Below, in pieces: positions 1-12,047 of a stretch of DNA of 64,000 nt (positions are counted from its first letter, which is position 1; each line of letters starts with the position of its first letter). Under the pieces are notes generated by a model. That model ran no database searches. It was not told where the DNA came from and was given only the letters and a program-made list of their open reading frames with translations. This stretch comes from Microthyrium microscopicum (Eukaryota > Ascomycota > Dothideomycetes > Microthyriales > Microthyriaceae): the NCBI GenBank assembly GCA_010405405.1, contig MU004232.1, positions 2,549,038-2,613,037 of the forward strand, written 5' to 3'. The translations under genes and the position numbers were made by a program.

Positions 1-30
1 TAGAAAGTCTATTAGGTTTAATTCTTAATA
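1..30. repeat. 3' end of an upstream Gypsy-1-family LTR
   Basis: These 30 bases match the last 30 bases of the two 361-bp LTRs at 1671-2031 and 10048-10408, apart from RIP-type transitions. The next bases (TTATTACTCTATT...) are the same as those following the LTR that ends at 10408. The window therefore opens inside another copy of the same LTR. Confidence 0.75.
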
Positions 31-1670
31 TTATTACTCTATTAATTAATTATAAATTATATTTATTATAAATTATATCTATTATATATTTAGTTATATT
101 ATACTTATAATTTATATCTTAGTTATTCTACTATTAGTCTTATTTTAATTATCTATATTTAGTTCTTAATATTACTTTATTATTATATTAAGATTTATCT
201 ATTTTAATTATATATTATTATATTATTATTATACTAAGATTATTTTAGCTTATTACTTATTATTATATTCTTTATATTACTTATTCTACCTATATTAATT
301 TTACTTATATATATTTTAGATTTATAAACTATAAGCTAACTATATAAGGAATTTATAAAAGTCTACTTAGAGTAAAATCTTAGTCTCTTAATAAGCTTTT
401 TAGAGTTTTATAAAGACTTAATAGCCTAATTATAAAAGAATTATACTCTTATAAATTTTTTAAAAATTTAGTATTTTATAAATAAGTATCTTAATATTAA
501 GAAGTTATAACTACTAGCTTAAAGCTTCTTTAAAAGTAAATATACTTATACTAATTATTATAATTATAAGCTTATAAATATTATAGTAATATTTATTAAT
601 ATAGTACTAAAAGCTACTATATATATTAAGGCTACTAGAAATAAAGGCGCTAAATATTTAGTAAATAAAGCTATAATTAATTATTAGTATATTAAGCTAA
701 CTTATTTTATAAGTTTATATATATATTATATTTTTACTCTATATAATTATTTTAATTATTATTACTTTTATAATAATAGTATAATTAAAGTAACTCTATA
801 TATTTATAATATTTATTTATATATTATTTAGATTATAACTAATATATATATATAAATGTTTAATAATTTAGTAATAAATAACTTATAGTAGTTTATATCT
901 ATAAGTAAAGGCTAGAAAAAGTCTAATAAAAAACTAAATCTTTAGTTTATTAATAATAAAATAGAGATATCTCTTAATAGTTAGTTTCTATATTTTTATC
1001 TTTATTAATTCTACTTATCTTTATTTATATATCTTTTTTCTTTACTATATACTTTATTTATTTACTTCTTCTTTTTTTTTTAATTTTATAAACCTTTTTT
1101 TATATATCTTTTTTTTAACTATATACTTTATTTTACTTTATTACTATAGCTAATATAACTATATAATAATTATTACTATTAACTTTACTTCTTTCTTTTA
1201 TACTTCTTTTTATAAAGCTAATACTCTATTTACTATAAGAGAGTATATATTATAAAAGGATTCTATAAATAATTATATATAAAAGACTCTTCTTTCTTTA
1301 TATATAATACGCTTTTATATATTACTATATACTAGTTACTAATTCTATAATAAGGTATTTAAAAAGCTTTAGCTAGCTTAAGAATATAGCCTAGAAAATT
1401 TTAATAAAAATAGAAAAAGTTATTTCTAGTTAACTAATATCTATATATTTAGTAATAAAACTTATAAAAATATATAAGTAAGTTATAGTATTATTTTATT
1501 TATTTATTATCTTATTTATTTATTATTCTATTTATTTATTTATTTCTCTATTTATTTATTTATTTATTTATTTATTTATTATTTTATTATTTATTACTTT
1601 ATTATTTATTACTCTATTATTTATTACTCTATTATTTATTACTCTATTATTTATTACTTTATTATTTATT
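31..1670. repeat. 1.64-kb AT-rich repeat unit, copy A1
   Basis: This segment recurs at 10409-12047 and again, split, at 12048-12095 plus 14019-15203. A1 and A2 keep a constant offset of 10,378 bp over at least 1.4 kb, so they differ by substitutions without gaps. The differences I checked are transitions. I found no convincing protein. The unit ends in a minisatellite. It could be the body of a non-autonomous element or a tandem satellite-like unit. Confidence 0.8.
1490..1670. repeat. AT-rich minisatellite at the end of repeat A1
   Basis: Many copies of TTTATTTATTA and TTATTACTCTATT-like motifs run in tandem here. The Gypsy-1 left LTR begins directly after the array, within a TTATT target. 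Confidence 0.8.
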
Positions 1671-2031
1671 TATTAAAGATTAAAGTTATAAAGTAGATAA
1701 GAAAGTTATAAAATACTTAAATAGATTAGGTATATAGAAATAGAGATAAAAGTAATTACTAAAAAACTATAAGAAAATTCCTTAGCCTTTATCTTATTAC
1801 TTAGAAACCTCTAAAGTTTTTCTTTAAGCTAGAGTAGTCTATCTATAAGCTAAAGTACTTTAAAAGTATACTTAGCTACTAATTATAATAGTTAGAAACC
1901 TATTAATTCTCTTAACTATAAAATATACTAAAGCTAAAGAAGTAGCTTTACTAGCTTCTAATAGCTATTAAGCTAAGGTACTTAAACTATAATACCTATT
2001 TTAGAGAGTCTATTAAGTTTAATTCCTAATA
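1671..2031 (-). repeat. Gypsy-1 LTR (left; 3' LTR on the minus strand)
   Basis: It is 361 bp long and pairs with 10048-10408. Differences between the two copies that I inspected are transitions. The left copy looks slightly more AT-rich. Confidence 0.8.
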
Positions 2032-2759
2032 TTATTTCTCTAATAAGGACTTAAACGTCCTTATAGGTCTTTAAAGAATTAACTATATTCTAATAGTATT
2101 AATATACTTTAAAGTATATTATATTATAATAGTATAAATTACTTAGCTACTATTTAGCTAGCTAGATAATAATCTTAGTAAATTTTAATAAACTTATTAT
2201 TAGTTTTAAACGTTACTTAAAGAGGTACTTCTTAAATAATAATTTATAAAGCTAAACGTTACTATTAAGTACCTATTTAGATTTATTTAGATTTATTAGA
2301 GACTTAAGCGTTTTTAAGTTTCCTTAGGCTATTACCTTAAGCTTATTTAATTTATAAGTTATTACTTCTTAAGAGTAACTTCTTTCTTTAGAATCTTTAC
2401 TTATAGTAAGAATTAATATTAAAACTTTTCTTAATAGAAAGTACTTAATAAAGTAAGTATTTACTCTTTACTAACTTAATTAGGTAGAAGAGTATTAAAT
2501 AAAGTATATTTAATCTTATAATTATATACTTTTTCTAATTTTTTTTTATTCTACTTTTATAGAATTAAGGTATATACTTAAGTAAACTTTAGCTAACTAA
2601 GTAAAGTTAACCTTTATAAATAGAGCTATAGTATAAGAATAAGTCTTAGCTAATAATTCTAATATTTTACTAATAGCTTTCTTATAAATCTACTTAGTAT
2701 ACTTTATATTCTTTTATACTTATTTTCTTTAATAGCTACTATAAAAGATAAAGTAAGAG

Positions 2760-3560
2760 TTAATAAAGCTTTAAATAAACTTAGTTTATCTTTATTTAAT
2801 ACCTTTAAAGTTTCTAAAAATACTTTTAAAGTTTCTAAAAATACTATTACTTTACTAAAAACTTTAATTACTAATATTATAAAACTAGCTAATTTTATTA
2901 ATACTAATACTATTAAAAAAGTAACTAATAAAGTTAAATTTATTAATAGTACCTAAATTAATACTAATAATAACTATATTAAATTATTAAGTTTTAGCTA
3001 CTTCTCTTTAGAACTTTCTAAATTTAAAAAAATTAAAAAGGATACTATTTAAGCTAAAAAGAAAAGAAAAGCTTCTAAGTATAATTATAATAGTAAATTT
3101 AAACCTTCTTAGCCTAATATAAAGTAAATATATAATAATAGTATTATATATACTAATAAGGCTTAAGCTTAGTTTAAATTATACTAGACCTTTCTTATTT
3201 ATAATATATTAATTAATTATAGTTAGTTAAATAGTAAATATCTTCTATATAACTCTAATAATAATAAAATAAAACTATTTAATATAGATAAGTCTATTCT
3301 ATATAAGAATAAGGCTAAGTTAATTATTAAATAGTTTCTTATACTTAATTTATATTAATAATATACTAAAGTATATACTAAGACCTTCTTATATACTAAT
3401 CTAAAGAATTAGTACTATATAGCTTCTAAGGACTATATATTAGCCTTTAAGATTTAAAATAGTTATTACTATATAACCTATAAGACTACTAAGTCTTATT
3501 AATAGTATCTTAAAGTAAGTTATTCTTAATTAATTTAGTTTAAATCTAATTATTACTAAT
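2760..3560 (+). pseudogene. Unidentified RIP-broken reading frame inside Gypsy-1
   Basis: Reading the plus strand from about 2,760 gives a long frame stopped only by TAA and TAG codons, with Lys/Asn-rich composition. That is what RIP of CAA/CAG/TGG codons produces. The frame runs opposite to the Gypsy-1 pol. I do not recognise the protein. It may be a passenger gene or part of another element inserted in Gypsy-1. The ends are approximate. Confidence 0.35.
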
Positions 3561-5559
3561 TATTTCTTAGGTTATTTTTTATAAAAAGAATATTACTAAG
3601 AACCTTCTTTAAAAGCGTTATAATATAATAAAGATCTATATACTTTATTAGTAAACTTATAATAGTAATCTAAGTAAGTATAATATAAGTTAGCTCCTTT
3701 ATATTAAAAAGATAATTTATGTTACTAATAAGAATATTATAAAAGCTATCTAGATATAAGTAAACTCTTTTATTATACTTAGGTTTAAACTAATATAAAT
3801 AAGTATATTTATATTAATGCTATAAATAATACCTTTCTTTTATATTTTAGTATTATTAAAGGTAAATATAATAGTATCTATATAATACTAGTATATTATA
3901 AAAATAGTAAAAAGGTCCTTATAATTAAAAAAGCTACTTATTACTCTAAAGTAGCTTTACTTAGAGCTATTATTAATATTACTTATATTAAGTACTATAA
4001 TAACCTCTATACCTATTATTATAAATTTAAACTACTTATAAATAGTAGCTAAAAGAATATAAGTACTCTAATTATATTACTTAGATTCTAACTAACTCTA
4101 TTCTAGGTTATAAGTATTTTATTATATTAAATTAATAATCTTACTAATATTATAAAGATACTTACTTCTTAGTAGGCTAATAGCGTTAAAAAGAAAGAAA
4201 AAGCTTTTAATATAAGTTAATTTATAATCCTTTAGAGCTAGATTAATAAGTATAAGCTTAGAATAAATAAATAAGTAATTCTTTATTACTATTTAGTTAT
4301 AATAGATTAAATTAATTTTAAAAATAATAATTTAAAGTCTAAAGAGTCTAAAGAGTTTAAAGAATAGATATAGTATTTAGTAGATATATTTAATATTAGG
4401 TTAATATATTTAGTATTTAATAAGTAAAGTTAGTTATATTTTAGATTTATTATAAGCTATTTATTAGTACTTAGTAGCTATTAAGTTCTATTTAAACTAA
4501 TTTATATAAATAGTATAAGATAGTTTTTTTTAATAAAATACTTTCTTAAATTTCTAAGTTTTCTCTTATAAACCTAGATAATATCTAGAGATATATCTTT
4601 ATAAATCTAAAATTATTATTTTAAGATATTTAAAAAGTACTCCTTTAAGAGTTAATAAGTAAGGCTAAAGTAATACTAATAGTTTTAAGTTTAGATTTAA
4701 AATTAATTCTATATTTAGTTCTAAATTTTCTTTAAGTCTTTTTTATTTAGATTATATTTATATATATATTTATAGAAACCTATTCATTCTAAAGTATTAT
4801 AATAGTATTATCTAAATACTATTTAGTTTTATCTAAATAGGCTTATTTTAATTATAAGTAAAGTAAATTATTATTATATATTTATATATACTATAAAATA
4901 ATTATACTTTTATACTTATCTTTTTTATAAAAAGAGGCTTATTTTAAGTCTTATTATAATTATTTTAATCTACCTAGCTCTTTCTTAACTAGTATAGGTT
5001 TAGTAGACGCTAAAGACTTTTTTAAATATTCCTTTAGCTTCTTAGGCTCTAAATAAGGTTTATCTAAGTTAAGTTATTCTAAATTATATTTAGTTATTCC
5101 TATTAGAGCTAATTTAGCTAAGAAGATACCCTTTTTTTTTAATTTCTCTTAATAGCGCTTTAATATAACTAAAAAAAAGTTACTAGTAGGTTCTTAGCTT
5201 ACTTTAAACGTAGAGTAGTTCTTTTATTTTACTTTATAGTAATAGGTACTATTTTTATTAACTTTATATCTAATTACGCTTTTAACCTTATAGTAGTTAG
5301 TTTCTTTAAAGTCTAAAATTTCTTAAGATAAGACTATTTATTATAGAAAGTATATATTAAATATATATTATTATAATAAGAAGATATAAAAAACGTTATA
5401 AATTAGAGCGCTCTTAAGTAAATTAATATAGTACGTATTATAATTAATAATCTTTATTACTTTAAAGGAGCCTATATACTTAATATTTAGTTTCTTTTTA
5501 GACTTAGCTATTCTAATATTCTTTATATTAAGTAGAACTTAGTTATTTACCTTTAAGGT

Positions 5560-7890
5560 AACGTTTTTATAGCCTTTATTATAATATTTAGCTTATAGGG
5601 TTTAAACGTTTTCTAGATAGACTTAAAAAACTCTTTAAAAGGATAGAATATATTCTACTAGTTTCTTTACGTTAAAAGTAGTATCTATTAAGTATTCTTT
5701 AAGTACTTTTAATATATATAAGTATTTACTTATATATACTATAAATAAAGTAATACTAGTTAAGCTATATATATTATTATTATATATAAACTTAGTAGAA
5801 TTAAGCTTTTTAACTTAATTATCCTACTCCTAGCTATAATAGATATATAAATAGTACTTAATTTCTTAGTTTTAATACTTTATTTACTTATCTATCTAGA
5901 GTTAGAATATAATAAATAGCTTCTATTAGATTTTTAAGTAGTAGAGAAATATATTTTAAAACTTAAAAATAAATATAGAGCCTTTATTAGATATAATTAT
6001 ATTTAGTATATTATAAAGTTATACTACCTTATATAAAAAGAGCTTAGTAAGATTATTTATATTTATATTTTTATAATAGAATATATAATAAGCTATTTTA
6101 GTTAGTTTATAGATAACTATTATAATAGAGTTATATAGCTATTCTTAGAAGATGCTTAAAGGTAAGTTAGTAATAAAATTAACTATAATATCTTTCTAAA
6201 AAGCTATTAGTACTAGTAAGAGTAAAAGGAGCCTATTTTAGCCTTATTTAATAGATATATTTTATTTATACTCTAAATAAGCTATATAGTACTCTTAAAT
6301 ATCCTTATTAATATTATTCTAAATATAATAGCGTTAAATCTTTTCTAATATCTTATATTAGCTTTTATAGCTTTCTTTTAGAAGATTATTATAGAAATAT
6401 TAAAGAACTTAGACTTTACTATTCTTTATAGTAACCTCTATTTATAGATAGGTCTATTTATCTTTTATTAGCTTAGTAAAGAAGCTATTAGATATATCTA
6501 ATATAGTAATAATATTTACTTCTTAAGAATTATTTCTTAAGTACTATAATAAAGTACTAATAGATATAACTAAGATAGTAATAAACTTAGTTAGGTCTTT
6601 ATTAGGCTTAGAAGCCTTAGATAGTTATAGTTTATTTTAGATAAGATTTAATAAGATATTTATAGTTCTTTTTTATTCTATATTACTTAAGAAGATATAG
6701 TCTAATTTCTATAAGAGTTTATCTATAAAGTTTATCTTCCTTAGATAGTACTTAATATTAAACTTAAACTTAATAAAAAAATCTACCTATTTTATATATA
6801 TAGTAAAAATATTTTAAAATATATTAAATAAATAGAAGTTTATATAATTTATTAAGACTAAGAACTTTAGAATACTATATAGGTACTTATAAAAGACTCT
6901 TATAGAGTTAATAATAGCTAAGAACTCTTATTATAAAGTTTTATAGTAACTCTTAAGTCTTAATAGCTTCTTTAAGTAAAATACTATAAGTTATTATTAG
7001 CTCTCTTAGCCTAGCTTAGTTTATTTTTAACTTAAAATACTATAAATTACTTACTTAGAAGTATCTATTTCTAGATAAGTCTTTAATATAAAATTATAGT
7101 AAATAAAGATTAGTATATATATAAAAGTAGCCTTTAGATTATTAAAAAATTAAATAGCTTTAGAAAAGAAATTAATAAAAACTAATTCTTTATTATATAG
7201 CTATTAGCCTTTTAGAGCCTACTCTAAAAGCTTCTTAGTTAAAGAGTTTAATAAAGAAATAATATAAAAAAAATTAATAATAAAATATTAATAGTAGTTT
7301 ATAAAGCTAATAAACTCTTTTATTTAATATATATTATATAGTATTAGCTAATCTATAACTATTATAATTTATTCTAGTTCTACTATAATACTATTTAAAG
7401 TTATAATATACCTAAGATATTTAGTTTAGTTTATATAGAAGCTATACTTTAATAGCTTAGCATATAACTTAAACTTAATAAGTCTTTTAAGTACCTCTTT
7501 TATATATTTAATATAATCTTTTTTATTCTTAGAAAAGATAAGAATATTATTAAAGTAGATAATATAAGTTACGTTAATAAAGCTATATAAAGCTTAGTTA
7601 ATATATACTTAGAAAGTAGTAAAAGTATTAGTAAGCCTAAAGAATATTACTTAGTACTTAAAAAACTTATATTTAGTTTAAAATACTATCTTTTACTTAT
7701 TATTAGTATAAATATAAATATAATAGTATACTTTATAAAAGTCTAAACTTATAAAGAGCTTAGCTCTTAATAGTTAGTTTAATAACTCTTTAATTAGTAG
7801 TAAAGTATAGTAGTTCTTAACTATAATATTATTTAAGTCTTTATAGTCTATATATAAATATAAAGTACTATCCTTTTTTTTTATAAAGAT
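5560..7890 (-). pseudogene. Gypsy-1 pol remnant: reverse transcriptase to integrase
   Basis: On the minus strand, around 7,870-7,840, the frame reads like the RT motif (C)VDYRxLNxITIKN. The catalytic YxDD box survives as YFNNILIFSK near 7,560-7,530 (D to N changes are GAC/GAT to AAC/AAT, a RIP effect). The integrase core follows at about 6,190-6,050, with a decayed version of the FITGLPLS...ITKMAYYIP block. RNase H must lie between them. All stops I read are TAA or TAG. The order RT then integrase defines Ty3/Gypsy rather than Copia. The pol protein cannot be made. Confidence 0.8.
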
Positions 7891-10047
7891 AATTAGAGCT
7901 TTAGTAAGAGATTAAGATTTATAAATAAATTTTTTCTTAAAATCTCTCTTAAGATATTTATATAAAATAACTAGTTTTATTTCTAATAGGCTATAAATAA
8001 GCTAATAAGGTATAATTATACCTAGCTTAAAGTTAATAGCTAGGTTCTATAGACTATATTCTACTAAATCTTATACTTTATCTTTACTAAAAGCCTTTAT
8101 AAACTTCTTATAGTAATATAGTAAGTTTTATAAGCTAATATAGTTTAATAACTCTATTAAATACTTAAAGAGCTAAGTAGATTTATCTTAACCTAATTAG
8201 AGTAGTTCTTTTAGAAAAATAAAGCTAATTTTACTATAGTAGTTATTCTCTAAATAAATAAAGAATAAAGTCTTAGCCTTAAAGTCTAGTAAAAGATTCT
8301 AGTTCTTAAGCTAAAGTATTTCTATAATAATTATATAGTATAGTAAATTTATAATATAAAATAATATTTTATTAGTCTTTAGAATTCTATTAAAGTTAAC
8401 TATTATTACTTTAGTAGTTACTACTTTATAAATAGCTATAAATGTACTATTTAAGTATTTAGCTAACTTTTTTAAAAGATAATATATTTCTAATTAAAGC
8501 TTCTTAGCTAAGGTATAGTTTATAATATTAAAATAGGCTCTACTATTAATTATTATACTCTATAGTATATAATCTTAGCTTACTTAATTTTAAGTAGTTT
8601 TTTATAGAATAATTTAGTATAATTTCTTTAATTAATATACCTCTTTATCTAAAATTCTTTTATTCTTTACTACCTCTAAGACTTAAGTAATAATAACTTT
8701 ATAAAAGTTACTAAAAAGGTTAAGGACTAGATTATTTATAATAAAAGTTATAAAGTCTTAGTTAGCTACTTTATAGCTTAGTCTTTTTTCTTAATTCTCT
8801 TTAGCTTTAAGTTAGAGTAGTTATAAGCTATATAGCTTACTTTAGTATAGTTTTAGTACTTATCTTTATTAAAGTTACTAAGAAATAGCTATTTAACTTT
8901 AGATATTATATTACTCTTTAGTTTATCTAGCTTTAAAGCCTTATTAAAAGAGCTTAGTCTAAACTTCTTTAACTTATCCTTTTAAGAACCTTATTAAGTC
9001 TTATCTTCTAGATTTATAAATATTAAATACTATTTAGAAAATTTACTATTTCTAGTATCTTTCTTAGAAGTAGTTAGTATCTTCTAATTACTAATAGATC
9101 TTAAGTACTTTAAAATATATTAAGATAAGGCTTTTTTAGTTATCTTAACTATATAGTCTAAGTTAAAAATTATATTATTTCTAAAGTAAGTAAATAGTCT
9201 ATTACTAAAGAATAATAGGTAAATTAATATATTATTAATTTTATACTTATAAAAGAGAGGTATAAGCTTATTAAAGTATTCTTAAGAAGTCTTTTTTCTT
9301 ATTATAATAGTTAAGAGGCTCTAAAAGGCTTTATAACGCTTCTTAATAGGTAGACTAAAAAGTTTAAGAGCCTATTATTCTATAAGAGTTTATATAGGTT
9401 TATATTAGTTTAGTTTAGTTAGCTAAGTCTAAAAATTAATATAATTATTCTAGATTAGTTATATAACCTTCTTATTAAAGTAATTATAAGCTTAAAGAAC
9501 TACTAAGTATAGGTCCTCTTTATATTTCTTTATAATAAGTATATTAGTTATATTAAAGACTTAATTTTTATACTTTTATAAACTTTTAGCTTTATATATT
9601 TATAGTTTATTATTACTATAAGCTAATTTAGAGTTATTATATTTAATATAAGCTAAAATAGCTAGGCTAGTATTATATTAACCTTATTTATTAATCTATT
9701 TAACTAAGTAAAGTTCTTTATATTTATAAGCTACTTTTATTACTTTAAGTTATTTAATCTTAAGTATATTATATATTTACTATATTTTAGCTTATAACTA
9801 TTCTAATATCTTTTTTATATTTACTACTAATTCTAAATAAACTTATTCTATATTAGTAAAGTTATTTATAGGGTTACTTAGTTTTACTAAAGTTAATATA
9901 GCTATATTTAGTATAATTAGATTTAATTTAGCTAGTTTTACTCTAGAGGTCTTACTCTTAGGTTTTATTAGTTTATTATTTATAATTAATTATAATATTT
10001 TAAAAAAAAAGCTTTATAGATACTCTATTAGTAAAAAGTAATTATAA

Positions 10048-10408
10048 TATTAGAAATTAGAGTTATAGAGTAGGTAAGAAGATTATAAAATACTTAAATA
10101 AATTAAGTATATAAAAATAGAGATAGAAGTAATTACTAAGGAACTATAAAGGAATTCCTTAACCTCTATCTTATTACTTAAGAACCTCTAAGGTTCTTCT
10201 TTAAGCTAGAGTAGTCTATTTATAAGCTAAGGTACCTTAAAGGTACGCTTAGCTATTAATTATAATAGTTAGAAACTTATTAGTTCTCTTAACTATAGAA
10301 TATACTAAAGCTAAAGAAGTAGCTCTATTAGCTTTTAATAGCTATTAAGCTAAGGTACTTAAGCTATAATACTTATCTTAAAGAGTCTATTAAGTTTAAT
10401 TCTTAATA
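10048..10408 (-). repeat. Gypsy-1 LTR (right; 5' LTR on the minus strand)
   Basis: It is 361 bp long and collinear with 1671-2031. It is followed by TTATT, matching the five bases before the left LTR. Confidence 0.8.
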
Positions 10409-12047
10409 TTATTACTCTATTAATTAATTATAAATTATATTTATTATAAATTATATCTATTATATATTTAGTTATATTATATTTATAATTTATATCTTAG
10501 TTATTCTACTATTAGTCTTACTTTAATTATTTATATTTAGTTCTTAATATTACCTTATTATTATATTAAGATTTATCTATTTTAATTATATATTATTATA
10601 TTATTATTATACTAAAATTATTTTAGCTTATTACTTATTATTATATTCTTTATATTACTTATTCTATCTACGTTAATTTTATTTATATATATTTTAGATT
10701 TATAAACTATAAGCTAACTATATAAAGAATTTATAAAAGTCTACTTAGAGTAAAATCCTAGTCTCTTAATAAACTTTTTAGAGTTTTATAAAAATTTAAT
10801 AGCCTAATTATAAAAGGATTATATTCTTATAAATTTTTTAAAAATTTAGTATTTTATAAATAAGTATCTTAATATTAAGAAGTTATAACTATTAGCTTAA
10901 AGCTTCTTTAAAAGTAAATATACTTATACTAATTATTATAACTATAAGCTTATAAATATTATAGTAATATTTACTAATATAGTACTAAAAGCTACTATAT
11001 ATATTAAAGCTATTAAAAATAAAGATACTAAATATTTAGTAAATAAAGCTATAATTAATTATTAATATATTAAGCTAACTTATTTTATAAGTTTATATAT
11101 ATATTATATTTTTACTCTATATAATTACTCTAATTATTATTACTTTTATAATAGTAGTATAATTAAAGTAACTCTATATATTTATAGTATTTATTTATAT
11201 ATTATTTAGATTATAACTAATATATATATATAAATATTTAATAATTTAGTAATAAGTAACTTATAGTAGTTTATATTTATAAGTAAAGGCTAGAAAAAGT
11301 TTAATAAAAAACTAAATCTTTAGTTTATTAATAATAAAATAGAGATATCTCTTAATAGTTAGTTTCTATATTTTTATCCTTATTAATTCTACTTATCTTT
11401 ATTTATATATCTTTTTTCTCTACTATATACTTTATTTATTTACTTTTTCTTTTTTTTTTAATCTTATAAACCTTTTTTTATATATCTTTTTTTTAACTAT
11501 ATACTTTATTTTACTTTATTACTATAGCTAATATAACTATATAATAATTATTACTATTAACTTTACTTTCTTTTTTTATACTTCTTTTTATAAAGCTAAT
11601 ACTCTATTTACTATAAGAGAATATATATTATAAAAGGATTTTATAAATAATTATATATAAAAGACTCTTCTTTCTTTATATATAATACGCTTTTATATAT
11701 TACTATATACTAGTTACTAATTCTATAATAAGGTATTTAAAAAGCTTTAGCTAGCTTAAGAATATAGCCTAGAAAATTCTAATAAAAATAGAAAAAGTTA
11801 TTTCTAGTTAACTAATATCTATATATTTAGTAATAAAACTTATAAAAATATATAAGTAAGTTATAGTATTATTTTATTTATTTATTATCCTATTTATTTA
11901 TTATCCTATTTATTTATTTATTACTCTATTTATTTATTTATTACTCTATTTATTTATTTATTACTTTATTATTTATTACTCTATTATTTATTACTTTATT
12001 ATTTATTACTTTATTATTTATTATTTTATTATTTATTACTCTATTAT
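10409..12047. repeat. 1.64-kb AT-rich repeat unit, copy A2
   Basis: Gap-free match to 31-1670 at an offset of 10,378 bp. It ends in the same minisatellite (about 11,868-12,047), made of TTATTACTCTATT and TTTATTTATTA motifs, and runs directly into copy A3. The A units are therefore tandem here. Confidence 0.8.

Larger units (their letters stand above)
1671..10408 (-). mobile_element. Gypsy-1: RIP-mutated Ty3/Gypsy LTR retrotransposon
   Basis: Two LTRs of exactly 361 bp (1671-2031 and 10048-10408) flank 8.0 kb. TTATT lies directly outside both ends (1666-1670 and 10409-10413), as expected of a 5-bp target duplication, although the target is simple sequence. LTR termini read TATTA...TAATA, the RIP product of TGTTA...TAACA. 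The internal region encodes a recognisable Gypsy reverse transcriptase and integrase on the minus strand, broken by TAA/TAG codons only. The internal part is long for a Gypsy element, and the stretch at about 2,040-4,900 is unexplained by pol. A further insertion or an extra gene is possible. Confidence 0.85.

Noticed and set aside
1490-1670. Possible CRISPR-like or telomeric array
   Set aside because: Units are contiguous and degenerate with no spacers and no TTAGGG motif; it is a simple AT minisatellite.
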